A stretch of 8,443 nt of DNA. It comes from Frankiales bacterium (lineage in GTDB: Bacteria > Actinomycetota > Actinomycetes > JAFAQI01). This document shows, one piece after another, positions 1 through 6,314 of this stretch (its first letter is position 1; each line of letters opens with the position of its first letter). A model generated the notes under the pieces. The model was not told the origin of the DNA. It did not search any database and saw nothing but the letters and a program-made list of their open reading frames with translations. Location of the stretch: NCBI GenBank assembly GCA_019246495.1, contig JAFAQI010000007.1, positions 1 to 8,443 on the forward strand, given 5' to 3'. Made by a program: the position numbers and the translations under genes.

Positions 1-859
1 CGGTCGCCGCAAGCTCCTCGATCGTCGACGTCGTCTCCGACACCGCGCTCGACTGCTGCGTCGCCGATGCCGCGTGCTCCTCGGCGGTCGCGAGCAGCTC
101 GCCCGCCGCCGCGCCGATCTGCTCACCACCGCTGCGGATCTGGGCAACCAGCCCGCGCAGGTTGGTCAGTGTGTGTCCGAAGGCGCTCGTCAGCATCTGT
201 AGCGATGCGTGCTCAGCGTCGCCGTCGGTCAGGTCGACCGCGAGGTCACCCTCAGCGGCCCGCGCCAGGATGCGCGAGAGCTCCTCGACCTTGCGCTGCA
301 GCTCGTTGCGCTCCGCCTTGGCCTGCGCCCGCATCGCCCAGACGGACGACGCGAGCGTGCCGTTGAACCACGCGATGGCAGGGAAGACGGGTACGACGAG
401 AACCAGCCAGGCCGCCGAGCTCGCGTCGAGGGTGTGGGCAATGGCCGATGCGACGACGAGACCGCCGCCGGCGAACAGGCCGAGCACGACCGACTGCCAC
501 TGCCGCATCGTCGTCGCGGCGAACAGGACGCTCGGGAGAAGCAGGATCCAGAACGGGCCGCGCACGCCGCCGGAGACGGCGACCGACGCGGTGACCGCGA
601 CGAGTGTGCTCAGCAGCAGGAGAGCGCGATAGAGCGTGATGCGTTGCCGCACGTGCTTGCTGACCTCGTGCAGCATCGGCAGCACGGTGAGCGCGATGGC
701 GTTGAGCACCGCGAGGCACTGCCAGCCGAGGAACGCGAACAGCTGCAGCCGGACGTCGCCGTGCTCGTGATGCAGCACGACCGCGCCGACCGCGGCCAGC
801 ACGATGCCGCCCCAGGTGGCGATAGCCGCTACTCGGCTCAGCCGCTTGGAGAAGTCCAC
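1..859 (-). CDS. Methyl-accepting chemotaxis protein with six predicted membrane helices (3' end cut off by window edge)
   Basis: This is a chemoreceptor that would sit in the cell membrane and control a CheA kinase through CheW. The 286 codons in the window contain no stop and begin with GTG at 859-857. That GTG is preceded five bases upstream by a strong GGGGAGGA ribosome binding site. My reading of the protein gives about six hydrophobic helices at residues 11-29, 38-60, 76-95, 101-117, 123-142 and 149-171. A cytoplasmic HAMP-like stretch follows (about 175-235, with the typical AEGDLAVDL). Next comes the start of the methyl-accepting signalling coiled coil (about 236-286, with QQSSAVSETTSTIEEL). 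The kinase-control hairpin tip and most methylation sites lie outside the window. There is no large extracellular domain between helices, unlike classical Tsr/Tar receptors. It follows cheW by 93 bp on the same strand and is probably in the same operon. Family assignment is firm; ligand is unknown. Confidence 0.88.
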   Translation of the reverse strand, partial: MDFSKRLSRVAAIATWGGIVLAAVGAVVLHHEHGDVRLQLFAFLGWQCLAVLNAIALTVLPMLHEVSKHVRQRITLYRALLLLSTLVAVTASVAVSGGVRGPFWILLLPSVLFAATTMRQWQSVVLGLFAGGGLVVASAIAHTLDASSAAWLVLVVPVFPAIAWFNGTLASSVWAMRAQAKAERNELQRKVEELSRILARAAEGDLAVDLTDGDAEHASLQMLTSAFGHTLTNLRGLVAQIRSGGEQIGAAAGELLATAEEHAASATQQSSAVSETTSTIEELAAT

Positions 860-864
860 GCGTG

Positions 865-872
865 TCCTCCCC
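865..872 (-). promoter_or_regulatory. Strong Shine-Dalgarno site of the chemoreceptor gene
   Basis: The minus strand reads GGGGAGGA, then five bases, then GTG. It is the strongest ribosome binding site in the window and fixes the GTG start of the receptor gene, which has no ATG nearby. Confidence 0.75.
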
Positions 873-952
873 GTCGAGTTCCGTTCACTTCTGTCTCGGG
901 TGTCGATGCTGCGTGCTGTAGCCGCTGGGCGTCAGGTGCTGAGCAGGGGGCG

Positions 953-1450
953 TCAGGCACTGCGCCGGCCGCGCGGCAGCGCATCGCGCAGCCGGATGAT
1001 CGCGGCCACGTCGAGCACGGCGATCGGCCCGTCTGCGCGCGGCAGCTGGCCGACGATGAGCTCTGCGCCCGGCCCCGGCATCGCGGCCGGAAACTCGGCG
1101 ACCTGCTCGGCGATCGTCGTCGTACCGTCCACCGCGTCGACCACCAGGCCGACCGTGGCCACGTCGGTAGCGACGACCACCAGCCGAGCGCGTGCGGTCA
1201 GCTCGACCTGCTCGCCGCCGAGGAGGCCGCGGAGGTCGAGGACCGGCAGGATGCGGCCGCGCCAGTTGGCGACGCCGGCGAGCCAGCCCGGCACGCCGGG
1301 CATGCGGGTGACGTGCGGCGCCTTGCCGACCTCGGCGACCGATCCCAGGTCGACCGCGAACCGACCTGCCCCGAGCCGTACGACGATGGCGTCCGACTCG
1401 GCAGCCTCAGCCGCCGCGCCGTCCGCAGCCACGCGCACGTCTTCGGTCAC
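953..1450 (-). CDS. cheW: CheW-like chemotaxis adaptor protein
   Basis: CheW is a soluble SH3-like adaptor that links chemoreceptors to the CheA histidine kinase. The protein has 165 residues, close to the usual CheW size. Residues about 21-155 form a single CheW domain. It includes the family hallmark NWRGRILPVLDLR at 62-74, preceded by MPGVPGWLAGVA, which matches the conserved region before the receptor-binding arginine. The first 20 residues are an alanine- and acid-rich tail with no obvious function. No CheA kinase or receiver domain is attached, so it is a stand-alone adaptor. The start is a GTG whose bases overlap the TGA stop of the upstream membrane-protein gene (GTGA at 1450-1447), which points to translational coupling. 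The chemoreceptor gene follows 93 bp downstream, so this adaptor most likely serves that receptor. No cheA, cheB or cheR is present in the window. Confidence 0.9.
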   Translation of the reverse strand: MTEDVRVAADGAAAEAAESDAIVVRLGAGRFAVDLGSVAEVGKAPHVTRMPGVPGWLAGVANWRGRILPVLDLRGLLGGEQVELTARARLVVVATDVATVGLVVDAVDGTTTIAEQVAEFPAAMPGPGAELIVGQLPRADGPIAVLDVAAIIRLRDALPRGRRSA

Positions 1451-1878
1451 GCCTTGGTTGTCGGCCGCTCCGCCCTTCGGGTGAAGAAGCTGGCCAGCGC
1501 GACCGCGGCCAGCGCGCCGACCAGCCCGGCGAGGAGGTAGAGGATGCCGACGACCGCGACGCCCGGATCACCCGCGAGCCGGCCCGGGATGATCACCTCG
1601 TCGCTGGGCCGCGACACGCTCGACGCAAGCAGCACCGCGACCAACCATCCGATTCCTGGCATGGCCGCGGCGGGGAGGTCGCGCGCGGCGATCGCTGCGC
1701 TGAGCCCGACTGCAACGTTGCCCACGAAGGCGATGACGACCGAGAGCCCTTCGACGCCGCCCGGCAGCCGTAGCGGCACGAGGAAGGCTCCCCAGATGCC
1801 GAGCACCGCGCCGAGGACGACGAGCGCGACATAGACCAGCCCGATCGGAAACCGGTCCGCGCGCTCCTCCTCGGCCAC
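1447..1878 (-). CDS. Four-helix membrane protein, DUF6113-like
   Basis: This is a small integral membrane protein of 143 residues with no known activity. Four hydrophobic helices are visible at about 12-34, 42-64, 70-88 and 105-131. A short charged N-terminus (AEEERADR) precedes them and a basic C-terminal tail (TRRAERPTTKA) follows. Between helices 3 and 4 a polar loop reads SRPSDEVIIPG. From memory, this loop and the helix layout resemble the actinobacterial DUF6113 family, which I recall next to mshB in Streptomyces; I could not check this. GTG at 1878-1876 is the only usable start before the first helix, and its ribosome binding site is weak. The stop overlaps the GTG of cheW (GTGA), so the two are probably made together. 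The coupling could mean a role in signalling or may only reflect a shared transcript. Confidence 0.75.
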   Translation of the reverse strand: MAEEERADRFPIGLVYVALVVLGAVLGIWGAFLVPLRLPGGVEGLSVVIAFVGNVAVGLSAAIAARDLPAAAMPGIGWLVAVLLASSVSRPSDEVIIPGRLAGDPGVAVVGILYLLAGLVGALAAVALASFFTRRAERPTTKA

Positions 1879-1910
1879 GCCGGCCAGCCTAGGCAGCGCC
1901 CGCCGTCATC

Positions 1911-1972
1911 GTTGAGTGCGACGAAGTACACCTTGCAGCGACGGCCACAAGGTGAACTTCGTCGCACTCAAC
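1911..1972. repeat. 62-bp near-perfect palindrome (copy 1), possible terminator or dispersed hairpin element
   Basis: The element begins GTTGA and ends TCAAC. Its arms pair over 25 bp with one A-A mismatch (element positions 18 and 45): 17 perfect pairs, the mismatch, then 7 perfect pairs, around a 12-base loop. It begins 8 bases after the stop of the FtsH-like gene and ends about 30 bases before the start of the membrane-protein gene, so its hairpin could end transcription between them. No T-tract follows on either strand, so it is not a classical intrinsic terminator. A second element at 7429-7490 has the same length, ends and several internal landmarks, which favours a dispersed palindromic repeat family. 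Confidence 0.85.
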
Positions 1973-1979
1973 AGGCAGG

Positions 1980-3983
1980 TCAGTCGGTCGTCACGGACGA
2001 GGCAACGGCGCGGTCGACAGTCGCAGCCTCGCGCAGGTCGATCACCCGCGACGACCCGACGGCGTCCGCCGGACCGCCGGCGTCCTCGAGCACCTCGGTG
2101 ATCTCATGACCGACGAGCTCGTTGCGCTCGAGCAGTGCGTCGCGCAGTGCGCGGACGAGGTGCTGGTTGGCCTCCATGCGGCCCTTGATGAGCACCTTCT
2201 GCTCTTGCAGCATCTCCTCGACGCGGGCCCGACCTTCGCCATCGCCGAGCACGCGGCCGACGAGGTTCGTGTCGCTGAACGCGCTGCCCTGCACCGCGGC
2301 GTAGGAGACGAGCGTCCCGGCCATGCCGGCCGCTCCGACCATCTGCGCCGCGACGTTGGTCGCGTAGAGCAGGTCACCGCTCGGGCCGGTGGAAACGTCG
2401 CCGAAGAAGATCTCCTCCGCGCACTGACCGGCCAACGCGATCTGGATCAGCTGGAGCATCTCGGTGCGCGACCGCGTGAACACCTCTTCGGCGTCGCCGT
2501 GCGCGAGCATGCCGAGAGCCTCGCGACGCTTGATGATCGACAGGACCTCGAGCCGGCGCGTGGGTGCGACGAGGTACGCCGCAGTCGCGTGGCCAGCCTC
2601 GTGTGTCGCGATGAGCCGCTTCTCGTGGTCGGTGTAGCCGATCGGCTGGCCGAGACCAACGGTCGTGGTCAGGCGGGCCCGCTCGATGTCCTTCCACGTC
2701 ATCTGCGTGTCGCCGCGGCGTACCGCGTTGACGAGCGCCTCGTCGAGCAGGTTCTCGATCATCGCCGGCGTGTAGGCGTGCGTGACCGCGGCCAGAGCGT
2801 CGCGATACTCGTCGTCCGCGAGCTCCTCGTGGTGCGCCTTGCGCGCGAGGAAGTGGTCGATGAGTGCCCGGCGGCCACGCTGGTCGGGCTTCTCGAAGGT
2901 GAGCGACCGGTCGAACCGGCCCGGCCGGAGCAGCGCCGGGTCGAGCGAGTCCGCGCGGTTGGTCGCGGCAATGATCAGCACGTTGGCGCGCGGCGGTGTC
3001 GGCCGCGGGATCTGACGGTGCAGCGGCAGCATCAGGTTGATCGCGTCCACGAACCTCGCGGCGAACTTCTGTCGCCCCGACGGCATGTCGAACGACTGCA
3101 TCTGCACGAGCAGCTCGTTGACGATGCTGCCGAGGTCGCCGCCACCGGTGAACGCCGTCGTGATGCTTCCGCCGGGCTGGGCGTCGTACCGGCTCGTCGC
3201 CGTCAGCATCGTCAACGACCCGCAGCAGTCCAGCGACGGCGTGTTGGCGACGACGGCCGGCGTGACGGCCTCCGTCATCGCCGAGTTCATGCCGCGGCGG
3301 CTCATGCCAATCGCGTCGATCTCCTCGATGAACGCGATCGCACCACCCTCAGCGAGCGCGACGCTGCGCAGCTTCTTGAAGAAGTTGCGGATCTTCAGCG
3401 CGCTCGCGCCCTGGAACATCGACTGGAACGACGTGCCGGACACGAACAGGAACGGAACGCCGGCCTCGGCGGCCATGGCCTTCGCCGTGTGCGTCTTGCC
3501 GGTGCCCGGTCCGCCTTCGAAGAGGATGCCGCGCCGCGGTGTGCCGCCGGTGACCTCCATGAACGCCTGATGACCGAGGAAGAGGTTGAGGCTGCGGACG
3601 ACTTCTTCCTTCACTGCGTCGATGCCGACGACGTCGTCGAGCCGGACGTCGAGCTGCTCGGGGCGGTAGAGCACGTGCGGCGACCGGCCGAAGATGACGA
3701 ACGGCATGACGACGGACAGGATCAGTACGACGAAGAACAGGACCGGCATCCAGACGAGCAGGTCGATGTGCGGCATCCGCAGCAGGTTGAGCGGGTGCCC
3801 CCGGTCGATGCGCCACCACAGGTAAAGCGCAGGGAGGCCGGCGTAGAACGCGAACCGCCACAGCCGCTTCTTGCGCATGACCTCGCGGTTGCGCCCGACG
3901 TCCGCGCCGGCCATGCGCACGACGACGTCACCGGGGGCGGCGAGCAGCGGGAGGGGCGACCCGGCGACTTTGGTGCGTTCCAT
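1980..3983 (-). CDS. Divergent FtsH-like membrane AAA+ zinc metalloprotease (M41 family)
   Basis: This is a 667-residue membrane-anchored ATP-dependent protease related to FtsH, which unfolds and degrades membrane and soluble proteins. Two helices lie at about 41-57 and 74-98. AAA+ motifs are Walker A GGPGTGKT (157-164), Walker B FIEEID (218-223) and the second region of homology AATNRADSLDPALLRPGRFD (339-358) with both arginines. The protease domain has the zinc motif HEAGH (461-465) and the probable third ligand Asp537 in GPSGDLLYATNVAAQMV, so proteolysis should be intact. Differences from FtsH are the roughly 16-residue loop between helices instead of a periplasmic domain, Glu for Asp in Walker B, MFQG where the pore loop normally reads MFVG, and insertions of roughly 44 and 30 residues between Walker B and the second region. 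ATG at 3983 is chosen because AGGGAGA lies 8 bases upstream. The open frame extends to 4118 without a better start. It is probably transcribed on its own and is probably not the main FtsH. Confidence 0.85.
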   Translation of the reverse strand: MERTKVAGSPLPLLAAPGDVVVRMAGADVGRNREVMRKKRLWRFAFYAGLPALYLWWRIDRGHPLNLLRMPHIDLLVWMPVLFFVVLILSVVMPFVIFGRSPHVLYRPEQLDVRLDDVVGIDAVKEEVVRSLNLFLGHQAFMEVTGGTPRRGILFEGGPGTGKTHTAKAMAAEAGVPFLFVSGTSFQSMFQGASALKIRNFFKKLRSVALAEGGAIAFIEEIDAIGMSRRGMNSAMTEAVTPAVVANTPSLDCCGSLTMLTATSRYDAQPGGSITTAFTGGGDLGSIVNELLVQMQSFDMPSGRQKFAARFVDAINLMLPLHRQIPRPTPPRANVLIIAATNRADSLDPALLRPGRFDRSLTFEKPDQRGRRALIDHFLARKAHHEELADDEYRDALAAVTHAYTPAMIENLLDEALVNAVRRGDTQMTWKDIERARLTTTVGLGQPIGYTDHEKRLIATHEAGHATAAYLVAPTRRLEVLSIIKRREALGMLAHGDAEEVFTRSRTEMLQLIQIALAGQCAEEIFFGDVSTGPSGDLLYATNVAAQMVGAAGMAGTLVSYAAVQGSAFSDTNLVGRVLGDGEGRARVEEMLQEQKVLIKGRMEANQHLVRALRDALLERNELVGHEITEVLEDAGGPADAVGSSRVIDLREAATVDRAVASSVTTD

Positions 3984-3991
3984 TTGGCGGG

Positions 3992-3998
3992 TCTCCCT
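3992..3998 (-). promoter_or_regulatory. Shine-Dalgarno site of the FtsH-like gene
   Basis: The minus strand reads AGGGAGA, then eight bases, then ATG at 3983. This site decides the start in favour of the ATG at 3983 over the start at 4118, which would add 45 residues of atypical sequence. Confidence 0.65.
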
Positions 3999-4029
3999 AA
4001 AGCGAGGGCAGGACCCCGGTCGCCTGGGT

Positions 4030-4049
4030 CTCGAAAAAGGTGCTTCGAG
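4030..4049. promoter_or_regulatory. Small hairpin in the leader of the FtsH-like gene
   Basis: CTCGAA and TTCGAG form six perfect pairs around an eight-base loop, about 50 bases upstream of the start codon. A weaker pairing (GACCC with GGGTC) lies just downstream, between this hairpin and the ribosome binding site. These could structure the 5' leader of the transcript. A six-pair stem can arise by chance, so the regulatory role is only a suggestion. Confidence 0.25.
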
Positions 4050-4124
4050 GGGCTCAAGTCTCCGGACGGCGCTGCCGACAATGTGCTCAGCGGGTGGTGT
4101 GTACCCGAAGTCTCGCACCGGTTA

Positions 4125-4165
4125 TCACCCGATGGCTACGCACGGTGACCAATTCACCCGATTGG
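4125..4165. promoter_or_regulatory. Repeated TCACCCGAT motif and overlapping inverted repeats between mshB and the FtsH-like gene
   Basis: TCACCCGAT occurs at 4125-4133 and again at 4154-4162, 29 bases apart. The second copy overlaps two inverted repeats: GGTGA/TCACC (4144-4148 and 4154-4158) and CCAAT/ATTGG (4149-4153 and 4161-4165). The cluster lies about 140-180 bases upstream of the FtsH-like start, where a regulator could bind. On the minus strand TTGGTC and TGATAA lie 19 bases apart nearby, a poor promoter match. No regulator can be named. Confidence 0.25.
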
Positions 4166-4185
4166 CGCAGCGTCCGCTCCGGCCC

Positions 4186-5064
4186 TCAGAGACCCGCGAA
4201 CAGGTCCTCTTCCATCTCGCCGTCCGGCGGCGGCGTGCCGCGGATGAGTCGGTAGTGCTCCAGCCCGAACGCCCGCTGCCCGATGTCGTTCGACAGCGCG
4301 AAGAACGGGCCGTCGACCTGGATCTGGGTCCGGTGCGCCTTCATCGCGGCGGTCTTGTTCTCGAGGTAGTCGCGGGCGTCGATCCGTGTGGTCACGATCT
4401 CGTCCGGGTCGCCGAACGGAAGGTCGTCGGGTGAGGTGACGCCGAACGGCGCTTCCTCGCCGAGCTCCTTCAATGTCTGCCAGCCCTGCTTGAGCAGCGA
4501 GACGGGAAGCGCCATGTAGTAGAGCTTGCTCGGCTGCCACGGCTCGCCCGCCTCGGGATAGCGCCCCGGGTCGGCGCTGGCCTCGAACGCGGACACGGCC
4601 ACACGGTGCGCCTGGATGTGGTCGGGGTGTCCATAGCCGCCGACCTCGTTGTAGGTGATGACGATTTGCGGCCGCACCTCACGCATGACCTTGACGAGCT
4701 CGCCGGTCGCGGTCTCGAGGTCGGCCTGCCAGAAGCAGTCGGCCCTGTCGTTGGCGGGCTCGCCCATCATTCCCGAGTCGCGCCACCGGCCCGGACCCCC
4801 GAGGAACCGGTGGTCGGTGACGCCGAGCTCCTTCATCGCCTGCGCGAGCTCGTCGATGCGGTGCTGACCGAGCGCGTCGTCCTTGTCAGCCGCGAGATGT
4901 TCGAGGTCCGGGACGAGGATCTCGCCCTCCTCGCCCAACGTGCACGTGACGAGGGCGACGTGGGCGCCGTCCGCGGCGTACTTCGCCATCGTCGCGCCGG
5001 TGCCGATCGTCTCGTCGTCGGGATGCGCGTGCACGAGCAGCATCCGACGTTCTGCGGCTATCAC
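4186..5064 (-). CDS. mshB: MshB: N-acetyl-1-D-myo-inositol-2-amino-2-deoxy-alpha-D-glucopyranoside deacetylase
   Basis: MshB is a zinc deacetylase of the LmbE/PIG-L family. It removes acetate from GlcNAc-inositol to give GlcN-inositol, to which cysteine is then added on the way to mycothiol, the main thiol of Actinobacteria. The 292-residue length fits the family. The N-terminal motif AHPDDE (13-18) supplies zinc ligands His14 and Asp17 and the probable base Asp16. The motif [12 protein letters not shown] supplies the third ligand His149, with Tyr144 and His146 matching active-site residues of the mycobacterial enzyme. [10 protein letters not shown] (39-48) and GRWRDSGM (92-99) are further MshB signatures that separate it from other PIG-L proteins such as the mycothiol conjugate amidase Mca. 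I chose GTG at 5064, 26 bases after the Nudix stop; ATG at 5043 is a close alternative and neither has a clear ribosome binding site. The frame also extends to 5130, which would overlap the Nudix gene and add residues unlike the family. It is the last gene of the ychF-ppk2-mutT2 run. Confidence 0.93.
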   Translation of the reverse strand: MIAAERRMLLVHAHPDDETIGTGATMAKYAADGAHVALVTCTLGEEGEILVPDLEHLAADKDDALGQHRIDELAQAMKELGVTDHRFLGGPGRWRDSGMMGEPANDRADCFWQADLETATGELVKVMREVRPQIVITYNEVGGYGHPDHIQAHRVAVSAFEASADPGRYPEAGEPWQPSKLYYMALPVSLLKQGWQTLKELGEEAPFGVTSPDDLPFGDPDEIVTTRIDARDYLENKTAAMKAHRTQIQVDGPFFALSNDIGQRAFGLEHYRLIRGTPPPDGEMEEDLFAGL

Positions 5065-5090
5065 GCCGCGCAGGTTAGCCGGAGCGTGGC

Positions 5091-5522
5091 TCAGCTGGGG
5101 TAGCTCGCGTTCGACGGCCCGCCGGTCCATGAGTCGATGATCGCCTGGATGACCGGTACGTCGGGCGGCAGCCAGTCGACGTCGAACAGCTCGTGCGTGC
5201 CGAGCCAGCGCAGCTCCGCGTGGTCGAGTGGTCGCGGATCGCCGTCGTCGACGGTTGCCCAGTAGGTGCGCAGGGTTGCGTCACCGCCGACTGTCGTGAC
5301 GTCGTCCGCGGCGCGATCGCCGACGGTGATGTCGACGCCGAGCTCTTCGCGGATCTCGCGGCGCAGTGCGTCTTCGTCGGTCTCCCCCGGCTCGACCTTG
5401 CCGCCCGGCAGCTCCCACCGGCCGGCGAGCTCGGCCGGACGCGAACGCTTGGCGGCCAGCAGGCGCGGCGGCGTACCGGTCACAATCGCCGCCGCCACGA
5501 CGACAACATCCGGACTCGTCAC
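5091..5522 (-). CDS. Nudix hydrolase, MutT2-like (deoxy)nucleoside triphosphate pyrophosphohydrolase
   Basis: This 143-residue protein is a single Nudix domain. A perfect Nudix box lies at 41-63 ([20 protein letters not shown] then LGV), which binds the metal ions that cleave nucleoside diphosphate bonds. The preceding stretch [17 protein letters not shown] and the later DVDWLPPD closely resemble mycobacterial MutT2 (recalled, not searched). MutT2 hydrolyses dCTP or 5-methyl-dCTP and to some extent 8-oxo-dGTP, so the gene probably cleans the nucleotide pool in the cytoplasm. The GTG at 5522 overlaps the TGA stop of ppk2 by four bases (GTGA), which indicates translational coupling and gives a start matching the family. 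The open frame runs on to 5648, but that 42-residue extension is arginine-rich and lies inside ppk2, so I discard it. mshB follows after 26 bp. The substrate is inferred. Confidence 0.88.
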   Translation of the reverse strand: MTSPDVVVVAAAIVTGTPPRLLAAKRSRPAELAGRWELPGGKVEPGETDEDALRREIREELGVDITVGDRAADDVTTVGGDATLRTYWATVDDGDPRPLDHAELRWLGTHELFDVDWLPPDVPVIQAIIDSWTGGPSNASYPS

Positions 5523-6292
5523 TTTGCCGGCGGGATGGCGCGGACGTGCATGCCGTTCTGCTCGAGACCCCGCTCGAGCGAGGCGACGACGGTCTCGATC
5601 ACCTTGACCCGGGCCCAGCGCTTGTTCTCGGCCTCGACGAGAGTCCATCGCCCGCCGTCGTGGTCGGTGCGGTCGAGCATGTCGTCGACAGCATGCTCGT
5701 AGGCCTTACGACGACGGCGGTTGCGCCAGTCCTCGTCGGTGAGCTTCCAGCGGCGCAGCGGATCATGCTCGCGCGACTCGAACCGCTTGAGCTGCTCCTC
5801 CTCGCTCAGGTGCAGCCACAGCTTGACGATGACCATGCCTTCGGCGGCGAGCATCGACTCGAACGCGACGATCTCGTCGTAGGCGCGGGTCCATTGCTCC
5901 TTCGTTGCGAAATCTTCGACCCGCTCGACGAGCACCCGGCCGTACCAGGAGCGGTCGAGGACTGCCATGCCGCCCCAGCCGGGCAACGCCGGCCAGAACC
6001 GCCAGAGGAAGTGGTGCCGCTTCTCGTCGTACGTCGGCGCCGCGAACTCGGCGACCCGCACATGCCGCGGGTCGAGCGGGGCGACGAGTCGCTTGATGCA
6101 TCCGCCCTTGCCCGACGCGTCCCAGCCCTCGAAGACGACGCACAGCGGCGGGCCGAGCTTCTCCGGTTCGCCGAGGAGTCCGCCGGCGAGCAGCCGCAGC
6201 TGCAGGAGCCGCTTCTGCGCAACAGAGAGCCGGTCCGCTTCCTCGGCCGCGTTGAGCCGTAGCGAAAGGTCGAGTTCGTCGAGCCGCCCCAC
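5519..6292 (-). CDS. ppk2: PPK2-family polyphosphate kinase (polyphosphate:nucleotide phosphotransferase)
   Basis: PPK2 enzymes move phosphate between inorganic polyphosphate and nucleotides, usually making NDP or NTP from polyphosphate. The 257-residue protein has the PPK2 Walker A motif GWDASGKGG (56-64), Walker B VLDRSWYGR (111-119) and a basic lid-like segment (about 175-197, REHDPLRRWKLTDEDWRNRR). KRHHFLWRFWPALP (91-104) and VERVEDFATKEQWTRAYDEI (122-141) resemble the C-terminal domain of polyphosphate:AMP phosphotransferase (Pap, PPK2 class II), so AMP or ADP is the likely acceptor. Pap proteins carry two such domains; this one has a single domain. The N-terminal helix (about 1-40) is typical of the family. 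GTG at 6292 is the only reasonable start and has a weak ribosome binding site. It begins 22 bp after the ychF stop and overlaps the Nudix gene by four bases. The subclass is a judgement from motifs. Confidence 0.88.
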   Translation of the reverse strand: MGRLDELDLSLRLNAAEEADRLSVAQKRLLQLRLLAGGLLGEPEKLGPPLCVVFEGWDASGKGGCIKRLVAPLDPRHVRVAEFAAPTYDEKRHHFLWRFWPALPGWGGMAVLDRSWYGRVLVERVEDFATKEQWTRAYDEIVAFESMLAAEGMVIVKLWLHLSEEEQLKRFESREHDPLRRWKLTDEDWRNRRRRKAYEHAVDDMLDRTDHDGGRWTLVEAENKRWARVKVIETVVASLERGLEQNGMHVRAIPPAK

Positions 6293-6314
6293 GACCGCAA
6301 CGTAGCCCCTGCGC

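Noticed and set aside
927..957. Direct repeat GGGCGTCAGG, two copies 21 bp apart at the end of cheW
   Set aside because: The second copy overlaps the cheW stop codon. Two 10-bp GC-rich copies can arise by chance, and they form no hairpin or known site.
209..1540. 443-residue open frame on the plus strand across the chemoreceptor, cheW and membrane-protein genes
   Set aside because: It crosses three minus-strand genes with real motifs, and its translation is an Arg/Asp/His-rich shadow.
1911..1972. Classical intrinsic terminator for the FtsH-like gene
   Set aside because: The stem is strong and well placed but no T-tract follows. The related copy between divergent genes argues for a wider repeat family, so I listed it as a repeat.
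3984..4118. N-terminal extension of the FtsH-like protein by 45 residues
   Set aside because: The ATG at 3983 has a good ribosome binding site. The extra residues have no family counterpart and lie over repeats and hairpins that look like a leader.
2106..4148. 680-residue open frame on the plus strand opposite the FtsH-like gene
   Set aside because: It is the high-GC shadow of a well-recognised protease gene. Its translation is low-complexity, rich in Arg, Val, Glu and His, and shows no family motif.
5523..5648. N-terminal extension of the Nudix protein by 42 residues
   Set aside because: It would lie inside ppk2 and encodes an arginine-rich tail foreign to the family. The GTG at 5522 gives a family-like start and a four-base coupling overlap.
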